Positions 57,460 through 64,000 of a stretch of 64,000 bases of DNA are shown here, piece by piece (the stretch's first letter is position 1; each line of letters begins with the position of its first letter). Made by a program: the position numbers and the translations under genes. Source of the DNA: Sulfuricella sp. (GTDB taxonomy: Bacteria > Pseudomonadota > Gammaproteobacteria > Burkholderiales > Sulfuricellaceae); NCBI GenBank assembly GCA_023266195.1, contig JAHFRP010000004.1, positions 124,001-188,000 of the forward strand. Direction: 5' to 3'. The notes under the pieces were generated by a model. The model saw nothing but the letters and a program-made list of their open reading frames with translations. It did not search any database and was not told where the DNA came from.

Positions 57460-58374
57460 TCAGCTTGCCTGCAAATAGTGCTCCGGATTTTGCGCCGCGC
57501 CATTGTGGCGCACCTCGAAATGCAGGTGGGGGCCGGTGGAGCGGCCGGTGTTGCCCACCTCGCCGATTTTCTGGCCCTTCATCACCACGTCACCGACCTT
57601 GACCAGCATTTTCGAAGCATGGGCATAGCGGCTGATCAGGCCGTTGCCATGGTCGATCTCCATCATATTACCATAGCCGGCATAAGTATCCGAATAAACC
57701 ACGATCCCGCCGCCGGCGGCATAAATCGGCGTGCCCGGGTCGGCCATGAAATCGACGCCTTCGTGAAACGCCTTCTGGCCGGTAAAAGGATCGAGGCGCC
57801 AGCCGAAGTTGGACGAATACCAGCCGATCGTGACGGGGCGCACGGTCGGCAGGGCGACTTTCTTCGCATCCAGTTGTACCTGCATCGTTTCCATCAGGCC
57901 GAGCTGATCGGAGCGGTCTTCCAGTTTGTGCATGAAGGCGTCGATCTGCTGGTTGAATTCGCCCATGGTCAGGTCGTGCGACGGCACGCTCGATTCCGCG
58001 CCGCCCCGCCCCGGCGCCTTGCCGAAATTGAATTCCTGCCTGCCGATGCCATTCAATTTTCCAAGCCGCTCGCCGAGGGAATCGAGCCGCAGCATCTGGG
58101 ATTGCATCTGGCCGAGCTTGACCGCCATGGCATTCAGGTTCTCCCGCATGTAAACCTGGCTTTTCGCCGCTTCGGAACTCTGCGCGCTCAACACCAGGGA
58201 TTGCAGGTACGGATGGGGAATGTCCGCCGCATGGAACAGCAGCAAATAGGTAAAGACGATGGCCAACAACAGCGGAAAGGCAACGAGCGCGGCAGCCAGC
58301 GCCATCACCTGGCCGTGGCCCAGCGCCACGGTCTTCCCCTTTGCCAATCGACCGGAAACTAGAATAATATTCAT
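57460..58374 (-). CDS. M23-family murein endopeptidase
   Basis: 304 aa. One N-terminal membrane anchor (about 30-52), a coiled region (SEAAKSQVYMRENLNAMAVKLGQM), and a LytM/M23 peptidase domain (about 195-300) with zinc ligands in FHEGVDFMA and HLHFEV. Likely cleaves peptidoglycan cross-links in the periplasm or helps such enzymes. ATG 58374. Lies between secA and the DciA-like gene, a common betaproteobacterial arrangement. Confidence 0.93.
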   Translation of the reverse strand: MNIILVSGRLAKGKTVALGHGQVMALAAALVAFPLLLAIVFTYLLLFHAADIPHPYLQSLVLSAQSSEAAKSQVYMRENLNAMAVKLGQMQSQMLRLDSLGERLGKLNGIGRQEFNFGKAPGRGGAESSVPSHDLTMGEFNQQIDAFMHKLEDRSDQLGLMETMQVQLDAKKVALPTVRPVTIGWYSSNFGWRLDPFTGQKAFHEGVDFMADPGTPIYAAGGGIVVYSDTYAGYGNMMEIDHGNGLISRYAHASKMLVKVGDVVMKGQKIGEVGNTGRSTGPHLHFEVRHNGAAQNPEHYLQAS

Positions 58375-58400
58375 CGTTCGCCCTGTTATTATTCGCCCCA

Positions 58401-58835
58401 ATGCCCGCCGAGACCGCTAGTTCTTTTTTGCATTCCGCGCCCAACCTGCATACCCTGTTGCAGGAGGCAAACAAACTGCTGGCGCTGCAAACGGCCTGGA
58501 ACGACATCGCGCCACGGCCGCTGGCGGCCGCATCCACGGTGGGGACGCTGCACGGGCAGGCCATGATCGTCTACGCGAACAACGGTGCGGTCGCCGCCAA
58601 ATTGCGGCAGCTAGCACCCAGCCTGCAGGCAAAATTCCAGGAACGGGGGATCGAGGTTACTGCAATTCGGGTGGATGTGCAAGTTGCGGCGCCGCAACTC
58701 GGCAGCAAACCGAAGAGCCGGACAATTAGCCGCAACGCATTGAATAATATTGAACAACTCGAAAGCGGCCTGAGCGAGTCGCCGCTCAAGAACGCCCTTA
58801 TGACTTTAATCCGGCACCATTCAGAAGCTGTTTAA
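58401..58835 (+). CDS. DciA/DUF721-like protein
   Basis: 144 aa. The family core LLALQTAWNDIAPRPLAAAS and GQAMIVYANNGAVAAKLRQLAPSLQAKFQERGIEVTAIRVDVQ matches DUF721, the domain of DciA-type helicase loaders. The tail is divergent. It is divergent from the M23 gene with 26 bases between starts. The last codons and stop (GAA GCT GTT TAA) lie in the terminal repeat of MITE-like element 4. Confidence 0.88.
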   Translation: MPAETASSFLHSAPNLHTLLQEANKLLALQTAWNDIAPRPLAAASTVGTLHGQAMIVYANNGAVAAKLRQLAPSLQAKFQERGIEVTAIRVDVQVAAPQLGSKPKSRTISRNALNNIEQLESGLSESPLKNALMTLIRHHSEAV

Positions 58836-58968
58836 TAAATTACTGCGCGGCCGCGATGCGGGGTCGGGCGGTGCTCGGAATCCTCATGTACTTCACGTAC
58901 ATTCCGGTTCCTCCGCTCCGGCCTCCTCCACCTCACAGCCGCTCGCTACATTTTTTAAAACAGCTTCT
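58823..58968. mobile_element. MITE-like palindromic element 4
   Basis: 146 bases with terminal repeats AGAAGCTGTTT and AAAACAGCTTCT and an inner dyad GGAAT-cctc-ATGTA-cttcacg-TACAT-TCC. Both convergent neighbours end in its termini: TAA of the DciA-like gene on the left, TGA of the small membrane protein gene on the right. Confidence 0.75.
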
Positions 58969-59156
58969 CAGAAAGCGTAAAGGATTAGCCGCCCCATCAT
59001 CAGCAGCACGCCCAGCACCAGCAGAAAAACCGCAGAAAACCTGACCAGCTGCCAGGCGAAGCGAAGATAGCGCGCGTCGCGCTGGATCAGGAACATGGCC
59101 AGCGAAGCGACCAGCGCCGCCAGGATGAGATAAACGAACAGCCTCAGGACGAACAA
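58968..59156 (-). CDS. Small two-span membrane protein downstream of lpxC
   Basis: 62 aa. Helices LFVYLILAALVASLAMFLI and FSAVFLLVLGVLLMMGRLIL separated by a basic loop (QRDARYLRF). Start is probably TTG 59156, 5 bases after the lpxC stop; the track ORF from 59246 reads out of frame through lpxC. Function unknown; similar small proteins often follow lpxC in betaproteobacteria. Confidence 0.65.
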   Translation of the reverse strand: MFVLRLFVYLILAALVASLAMFLIQRDARYLRFAWQLVRFSAVFLLVLGVLLMMGRLILYAF

Positions 59157-59160
59157 GCGT

Positions 59161-60075
59161 TCAGGCGACCTGGCTTTGCAGTCGCACCAAGGCGGCCGGC
59201 GCGTCTTCCTGGCGCTCGAAGCGGGCGAACTCCCACGCCTCGCCATCCGCCATCAAACTGCGCAGCAGCCGGTTGTTCAGGGCGTGGCCGGATTTGTAGC
59301 CGGTGAACGCGCCGATCAGCGGGTGCCCGAGCAGATACAGGTCGCCGATGGCGTCCAGCACCTTGTGCCTGACGAACTCGTCGTCGTAGCGCAAGCCGTC
59401 GCCGTTAAGGACGCGGAATTCGTCCATCACGATCGCATTGTCGAGGCTGCCGCCCAGCGCGAGGCCCTGGGAACGCATCGCCTCGACTTCGTGCATGAAG
59501 CCGAAAGTGCGGGCGCGCGCCACTTCCTTGACGTAGGAAGTATCGGCGAAATCCACTTCGACGGACTGGGCCGAATTGGACAGCACCGGATGGTCGAAGG
59601 CGATGGTGAGGTTCAGCCTGAAACCAGGATGGGGATCGAAACGGACCCACTTGTCACCATCCTTCACCTCGATCGTTTTCCTGATGCGGATGAATTTTTT
59701 CGGCGCGGGCTGCTCCTCGATGCCGGCGGACTGGAGCAGAAAAACGAAGGGCGATGCGCTGCCGTCCATGATCGGCACTTCGGGGGCGGTCAGGTCCACG
59801 TAGGCATTGTCGATGCCCAAGCCAGCCAGCGCCGACATCAAATGCTCGACCGTGGCCACCTTGACCCCATTCTTCACCAGCGTCGAAGACAGCCGGGTCT
59901 CGCCGACGTTGTGCGGCTCGGCGCCGATATCCACCGGCTCGGCCAGGTCGACGCGGCGAAACACGATACCGGTATCGACCGCAGCCGGACGCAAGGTCAA
60001 ATACACCTTCTCCCCGGTGTGCAGTCCCACCCCGGTGGCGCGTATGACATTTCTCAGTGTCCGCTGTCTAAGCAT
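59161..60075 (-). CDS. lpxC: UDP-3-O-acyl-N-acetylglucosamine deacetylase LpxC
   Basis: 304 aa zinc enzyme, committed step of lipid A synthesis. Blocks: [51 protein letters not shown] (zinc His and Asp) and [11 protein letters not shown] (third His). Start [15 protein letters not shown] is standard. Follows ftsZ by 147 bases. Confidence 0.98.
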   Translation of the reverse strand: MLRQRTLRNVIRATGVGLHTGEKVYLTLRPAAVDTGIVFRRVDLAEPVDIGAEPHNVGETRLSSTLVKNGVKVATVEHLMSALAGLGIDNAYVDLTAPEVPIMDGSASPFVFLLQSAGIEEQPAPKKFIRIRKTIEVKDGDKWVRFDPHPGFRLNLTIAFDHPVLSNSAQSVEVDFADTSYVKEVARARTFGFMHEVEAMRSQGLALGGSLDNAIVMDEFRVLNGDGLRYDDEFVRHKVLDAIGDLYLLGHPLIGAFTGYKSGHALNNRLLRSLMADGEAWEFARFERQEDAPAALVRLQSQVA

Positions 60076-60190
60076 TTCATTCCATTAGGCATCATGCCAT
60101 TTCGTTGGACCGGCATTCTAGCACGACGAACGAGGACGGGCCAACCGGAGCTCAATCAGGCCCTGCCCTAAGCATACACCTCATGGATCA

Positions 60191-60206
60191 GGCGTCGGCT
60201 GACGCC
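60191..60206 (-). terminator. Hairpin between ftsZ and lpxC
   Basis: GGCGTC-ggct-GACGCC, perfect 6-bp stem 16 bases after the ftsZ stop on the minus strand. No T-run follows, so it may be a weak terminator or stabiliser. Confidence 0.35.
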
Positions 60207-60222
60207 ACGCCCGCGCAGCCCG

Positions 60223-61371
60223 TCAATCCGCCTGCTTGCGCAGGAATGCCGGGATATCGAGCAATTCCACGCCGGACTGCTTCATCGCCTCGACCTGGGC
60301 GCCGCGCCGCTGACGCATCACCGCAGGCACATCCAGTTCGCCGTAATCCACCATCATCGGCTCGTTGTCGGTGCCGGTCTTGACAATGCTCAACGGCTTG
60401 GTCTGCTGGCGGTTGACTGCCGAACCCAGGCCGGTGGCCACCACCGTCACGCGCAGCTCGTCCTGCAGCGCATCGTCGAACACCGTGCCGAAAATCACCG
60501 TGGCGTCTTCCGCGGTAAAGCTGCGGATGGTGTTCATCACTTCGTACACTTCGTCCAGCTGCATGTCTTCGCTGGCCGAGATGTTGACCAGCACGCCGCG
60601 CGCGCCGGACAGGTTGACGTCCTCCAGCAGCGGACTCGCCACCGCCTGCTCGGCCGCCGTCTTGGCGCGGTCGGCGCCGGATGCCTGGGCCGAACCCATC
60701 ATCGCCATGCCCATCTCGGACATCACGGTGCGCACGTCGGCAAAGTCGACGTTAATCATGCCGGTGCACTTGATCAGGTCGGAAATGCCGGCCACCGCGC
60801 CGTGCAGCACGCCGTCCGCCGCCTTGAACGCGTCGCGGAAGCCGATCTTGCCGCCCAGCACTTCCATCAGCTTGTCGTTGGGAATCACGATCAGCGAATC
60901 GACATGCTGCGACAGGGCTTCAATGCCGTCCAATGCCACCTTCATGCGCTTGCCTTCGAAGCCGAATGGCTTGGTCACCACCGCCACCGTCAGGATACCC
61001 AGCTCCTTGGCCACTTCGGCCACCACCGGCGCGGCGCCGGTGCCGGTGCCGCCGCCCATGCCCGCGGTGATGAACAGCATGTCGGCGCCGTCGATCAGCT
61101 CGGCGATGCGGTCGCGGTCTTCCAGCGCCGCCTCGCGGCCCACGCCGGGGTTGGCGCCTGCGCCCAGCCCCTTGGTGATGGAAGTTCCCAGTTGCACCGT
61201 CACGTCGGCCTGATTGCGTTTCAGCGCCTGCGCGTCGGTATTGACGCAAATGAATTCGACCCCGTCCAGACCACTGGCGATCATGTGGTCCACCGCGTTG
61301 CCGCCGCAGCCGCCCACCCCGATCACTTTTATGACAGCATCCTGCGACAATGACTCCATGATTTCAAACAT
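60223..61371 (-). CDS. ftsZ: Cell division GTPase FtsZ
   Basis: 382 aa tubulin homologue that forms the Z-ring. GTP motifs VIGVGGCGGNAVDHM and AGMGGGTGTGAAPVVAEVAK, synergy loop region NVDFADVRTVM, and C-terminal conserved tail LDIPAFLRKQ that binds FtsA/ZipA. GAAGGAGG precedes ATG 61371. The 636-aa track ORF adds out-of-frame ftsA sequence. Confidence 0.98.
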   Translation of the reverse strand: MFEIMESLSQDAVIKVIGVGGCGGNAVDHMIASGLDGVEFICVNTDAQALKRNQADVTVQLGTSITKGLGAGANPGVGREAALEDRDRIAELIDGADMLFITAGMGGGTGTGAAPVVAEVAKELGILTVAVVTKPFGFEGKRMKVALDGIEALSQHVDSLIVIPNDKLMEVLGGKIGFRDAFKAADGVLHGAVAGISDLIKCTGMINVDFADVRTVMSEMGMAMMGSAQASGADRAKTAAEQAVASPLLEDVNLSGARGVLVNISASEDMQLDEVYEVMNTIRSFTAEDATVIFGTVFDDALQDELRVTVVATGLGSAVNRQQTKPLSIVKTGTDNEPMMVDYGELDVPAVMRQRRGAQVEAMKQSGVELLDIPAFLRKQAD

Positions 61372-61415
61372 GCCATCCTCCTTCGTTGTTACGCCCAAAG
61401 TATTAAAATTCACCC

Positions 61416-62654
61416 TTAAAAATTGCCCTGAAACCAACTCTTCATCCGATTGAAAATCTGTGCCAGCGAGCCGTTCTGCAGCGTCGCCAGATGATGGCGC
61501 TGATGCTGGTCCATGCCCGCCAGAAGCAGGCCGACGCCGGTGGCGAAGCGCGGATTGCGCACCACCTCGGCCAGCCCGCCGACGTATTGCGGCATGCCCA
61601 GCCGCACCGGCATGTGGAACACCTCCTCGCCCAGCTCCACCATGCCGTCCATCGCGCTGCTGCCGCCGGTAATGACGATGCCGGAAGACAGCAATTCCTC
61701 GAAGCCGCTGCGACGCAATTCCGCCTGCACCAGCGAGTAAAGTTCCTCCACGCGCGGCTCGATCACCTCGGCCAGGGTCTGGCGCGACAACTGGCGCGCC
61801 GGCCTGTCGCCCACGCCGATCACCTCGATCATGTCCTTGGCACCCGCCAGCTGGCGCAGCGCGCAGCCGTATTTCACCTTCAGGTCCTCGGCGTCCGCCG
61901 TCGGCGTCCGCAGCGCCATCGCCACGTCGTTGGTGATCTGGTCGCCGGCGATCGGGATCACCGAGGTATGGCGGATCGCGCCATCGGTGAACACCGCGAT
62001 GTCGGTGGTGCCGCCGCCGATATCCACCAGGCACACGCCCAGTTCCTTTTCGTCTTCCGACAGCACCGCCATGCTCGATGCCAGCGGCTGCAGGATCAAA
62101 TCTCGCACTTCCAGGCCGCAGCGGCGCACGCACTTGACGATGTTCTGCGCTGCGCTGATGGCGCCGGTGACGATGTGCACCTTCACTTCCAGCCGCACCC
62201 CGCTCATGCCGAGCGGCTCGCGCACATCCTCCTGGCCGTCGATGACGAATTCCTGGGTGAGGATGTGCAGCACCTGCTGGTCGGTCGGAATGTTGACCGC
62301 GCGCGCGGTCTCGATCACCCGGTCAACGTCCGACTGGCTGACTTCCTTGTCCTTGATCGCCACCATGCCGTGCGAGTTGATGCTCTTGATGTGACTGCCG
62401 GCGATGCCGGTATACACTTCGCGGATCTTGCAGTCCGCCATCAGCTCGGCCTCCTCCAGCGCGCGCTGAATGGCGTTGACGGTGGACTCGATGTTGACCA
62501 CCACCCCCTTCTTCAGGCCGCGCGACGGCGCCTGGCCCATGCCGATGATTTCCAGCCGCCCTTCCGGCAGGACTTCGGCGACGATGGCGACGATTTTCGA
62601 GGTGCCGATATCCAGCCCCACGATCAGATTCTTTTGCTCCTTGGCCTTGCTCAT
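61416..62654 (-). CDS. ftsA: Cell division protein FtsA
   Basis: 412 aa actin-like ATPase linking FtsZ to the membrane. VGLDIGTSKIVAIVAE, the 1C-domain region, VDIGGGTTDIAVF, and GIVITGGSSAMDGM. The C-terminal amphipathic helix IFNRMKSWFQGNF anchors it to the inner membrane. 15 bases after ftsQ. Confidence 0.98.
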   Translation of the reverse strand: MSKAKEQKNLIVGLDIGTSKIVAIVAEVLPEGRLEIIGMGQAPSRGLKKGVVVNIESTVNAIQRALEEAELMADCKIREVYTGIAGSHIKSINSHGMVAIKDKEVSQSDVDRVIETARAVNIPTDQQVLHILTQEFVIDGQEDVREPLGMSGVRLEVKVHIVTGAISAAQNIVKCVRRCGLEVRDLILQPLASSMAVLSEDEKELGVCLVDIGGGTTDIAVFTDGAIRHTSVIPIAGDQITNDVAMALRTPTADAEDLKVKYGCALRQLAGAKDMIEVIGVGDRPARQLSRQTLAEVIEPRVEELYSLVQAELRRSGFEELLSSGIVITGGSSAMDGMVELGEEVFHMPVRLGMPQYVGGLAEVVRNPRFATGVGLLLAGMDQHQRHHLATLQNGSLAQIFNRMKSWFQGNF

Positions 62655-62669
62655 CCCTCTTCTCCCTGA

Positions 62670-63473
62670 TCAGGCGGCCGCTGCACTGTGGAACGCGCCG
62701 CGCCACCCGACTTTTTTCTTCAAACCATCCTGCGCCGGCTTAGCCGCCGGTTGCGCCTTCTTCGCCGGCGCCAAGGCGATCTCCGGGTAGCGCACCGCGA
62801 AACCGTTGGGGTAGCGCAAATCGGCGTAAGCCACCGCTTGCGGCAGCCTGGCGACACTCCGGTCATACACCCCGGCGAATTTCTCCAGACGCTCGCTCAC
62901 CTTGTCGCGGCCCAGTTCCACCACCAAACCGTTGTCCAGCCTGAGCTGCAGCGCCAACCGTTCGGACAGGGTCATGCGCGTCAGCGCCAGATTCAAGGGC
63001 TTGAGCATGCGGCTGAATTCCTCGTAATGCTGGGTCACCTCCTTGGCGCTGCCCTCCGGGCCGTTGAATTCCGGCAGAACGGCATTGGAGGCGGCCTTGA
63101 ACAGCTCGCCGTGGTTGTTGACCAGCGCCGAACTGCCCCAGCGCGCCAGCACCACGTGCTCCTCGATCGCCACTTCCAGGCGGTCCGGCCAGCGCCGCCG
63201 CACGTTCACGTTGCGCACCCAGGGCAGCTTCTCGAACGCTACGCGGGTGCGGTTGAGATTGAGGGTGAAGAAATTGCCCTGCATCTCGCGCGACACGATG
63301 AACTGCACCTGCTCGCGGTTGACGTGGTGCAGGTCGCCCTTCACATCCACCTTGCGCAGCGGGAACACCGGCAGGTGCACCGCCAGGAACAGCACCGCAT
63401 AGAGCAGCATCACCGCCGCCAGTGCGTACAGCATGTTCGCCAGCCACAATGTCATTTGCGTCTTATCCCACAT
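62670..63473 (-). CDS. ftsQ: Cell division protein FtsQ
   Basis: 267 aa bitopic protein. TM about 14-34 ([19 protein letters not shown]), POTRA-like domain [24 protein letters not shown] (about 38-105), and FtsQ domain. Scaffold for FtsB/FtsL. The Ala/Lys-rich tail ([18 protein letters not shown]) is longer than usual. Start overlaps the ddlB end by 11 bases. Confidence 0.96.
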   Translation of the reverse strand: MWDKTQMTLWLANMLYALAAVMLLYAVLFLAVHLPVFPLRKVDVKGDLHHVNREQVQFIVSREMQGNFFTLNLNRTRVAFEKLPWVRNVNVRRRWPDRLEVAIEEHVVLARWGSSALVNNHGELFKAASNAVLPEFNGPEGSAKEVTQHYEEFSRMLKPLNLALTRMTLSERLALQLRLDNGLVVELGRDKVSERLEKFAGVYDRSVARLPQAVAYADLRYPNGFAVRYPEIALAPAKKAQPAAKPAQDGLKKKVGWRGAFHSAAAA

Positions 63474-64000
63474 CGCTCAGTTTCAGCACCGCCAATACCA
63501 GATCTTCAAAGGAGAGCCCCGCCGCCCGCGCCGCCATCGGCACCAGGCTGTGGTCGGTCATGCCGGGCGAAGTATTGGCTTCCAGCACGTAGGGCTTGCC
63601 CGCCGCGTCCAGCAGGAAATCGATGCGCCCCCAGCCGGCGCCGCCGATCACCGCGAAGGCCCGCCGCGCCAGGCTCTGGACTTCGCGCTCCCGCTCCGGC
63701 GCCAGACCGCACGGGCACAGGTAGCGGGTGTCGTCGCGCAGATATTTCGCTTCGTAATCGTAAAATTCGTTGGCCGGCTCGATCTTGATCACCGGCAGCG
63801 CCTCCGCGCCCAAAATCGCGGCGGTGTATTCGCCGCCGCCGACAAACTGTTCGGCGATCACCAGGTCGTCGTAGCGGGCAGCCGCCTCGTAGGCAGCGCG
63901 CAGTTCGGAGACGGCCTTGACCTTGCTGATGCCGACGCTGGAGCCTTCATTGGCCGGCTTGACGAACAGCGGCAGGCCGAGGCGCTGTGCCACCGCCGCG
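63463..64000 (-). CDS. ddlB: D-alanine-D-alanine ligase, start beyond the window
   Basis: C-terminal 179 codons of an ATP-grasp ligase making D-Ala-D-Ala for peptidoglycan. [19 protein letters not shown] (ATP site), [58 protein letters not shown] (metal and substrate loop). The frame stays open to base 64000, so the gene continues outside. Precedes ftsQ as in the dcw cluster. Confidence 0.96.
   Translation of the reverse strand, partial: AAVAQRLGLPLFVKPANEGSSVGISKVKAVSELRAAYEAAARYDDLVIAEQFVGGGEYTAAILGAEALPVIKIEPANEFYDYEAKYLRDDTRYLCPCGLAPEREREVQSLARRAFAVIGGAGWGRIDFLLDAAGKPYVLEANTSPGMTDHSLVPMAARAAGLSFEDLVLAVLKLSDVG

Overview
The window looks like a chromosomal segment of a sulfur-oxidising betaproteobacterium (Nitrosomonadales, Sulfuricella/Gallionella/Thiobacillus type). 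The basis is a soxXYZAB operon, a fused MutT-ThiE protein, ddlB-ftsQ-ftsA-ftsZ-lpxC-secA and rpsU-yqeY-dnaG-rpoD clusters of betaproteobacterial layout, and high-GC coding sequence. No search was run, so the taxonomic call is an inference.

Region by region. (1) 1-9.4 kb is a same-strand signalling and pilus cluster: PP2C phosphatase (cut by the window edge), FHA protein, CHASE2 adenylate cyclase, class-II cAMP-phosphodiesterase-like metallohydrolase, GAF-PilB/GspE ATPase, GAF-HD-GYP protein, and a type IV pilin behind a near-perfect sigma-54 promoter. (2) 9.4-12.3 kb holds a Spy/CpxP-like periplasmic protein divergent from an OmpR-EnvZ two-component system. (3) 12.5-16.5 kb is the sox operon for periplasmic thiosulfate oxidation; soxCD is not in the window. 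(4) 16.7-21.0 kb holds a small hypothetical gene, a fructosamine-kinase family gene, wrbA, glycogen phosphorylase and a BamE-like lipoprotein. (5) 21,109-28,980 is a 7.9 kb integrated element flanked by 53-bp direct repeats of the 3' half of a CAU tRNA gene. It carries YoeB/YefM, a repressor, phage-type small proteins, a P2 gpA-like rolling-circle replication endonuclease, accessory proteins and a tyrosine integrase, but no recognisable capsid, terminase or secretion genes. (6) 28.9-44.9 kb is housekeeping: tRNA, rpoD-dnaG-yqeY-rpsU, tsaD, plsY, folB, xerD, ogt, rpsP-rimM-trmD-rplS, ffh, a CcsA-like gene and a CorB/CorC-like gene. (7) 45.1-50.7 kb is pilBCD-coaE-zapD-yacG. (8) 50.8-64 kb runs mutT/thiE, a DUF815 ATPase, argJ, secA, an M23 peptidase, a DciA-like gene, lpxC, ftsZ, ftsA, ftsQ and ddlB (cut).

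Palindromic intergenic DNA is the other striking property. At least five MITE-like palindromes (about 34.7, 35.7, 40.3, 50.7 and 58.8 kb) sit hard against gene ends and in several places supply stop or start codons. Two of them share a 55-bp core. Other dispersed repeat families lie between ompR and envZ, around pilA, and between envZ and soxB.

Functionally the window links surface appendages (pilin, two PilB-like ATPases, PilC, PilD) to cyclic-nucleotide and phosphorylation signalling, and combines sulfur oxidation with core replication, transcription, secretion and division genes. Starts were chosen by RBS, overlap and family N-termini, and often differ from the ORF track.
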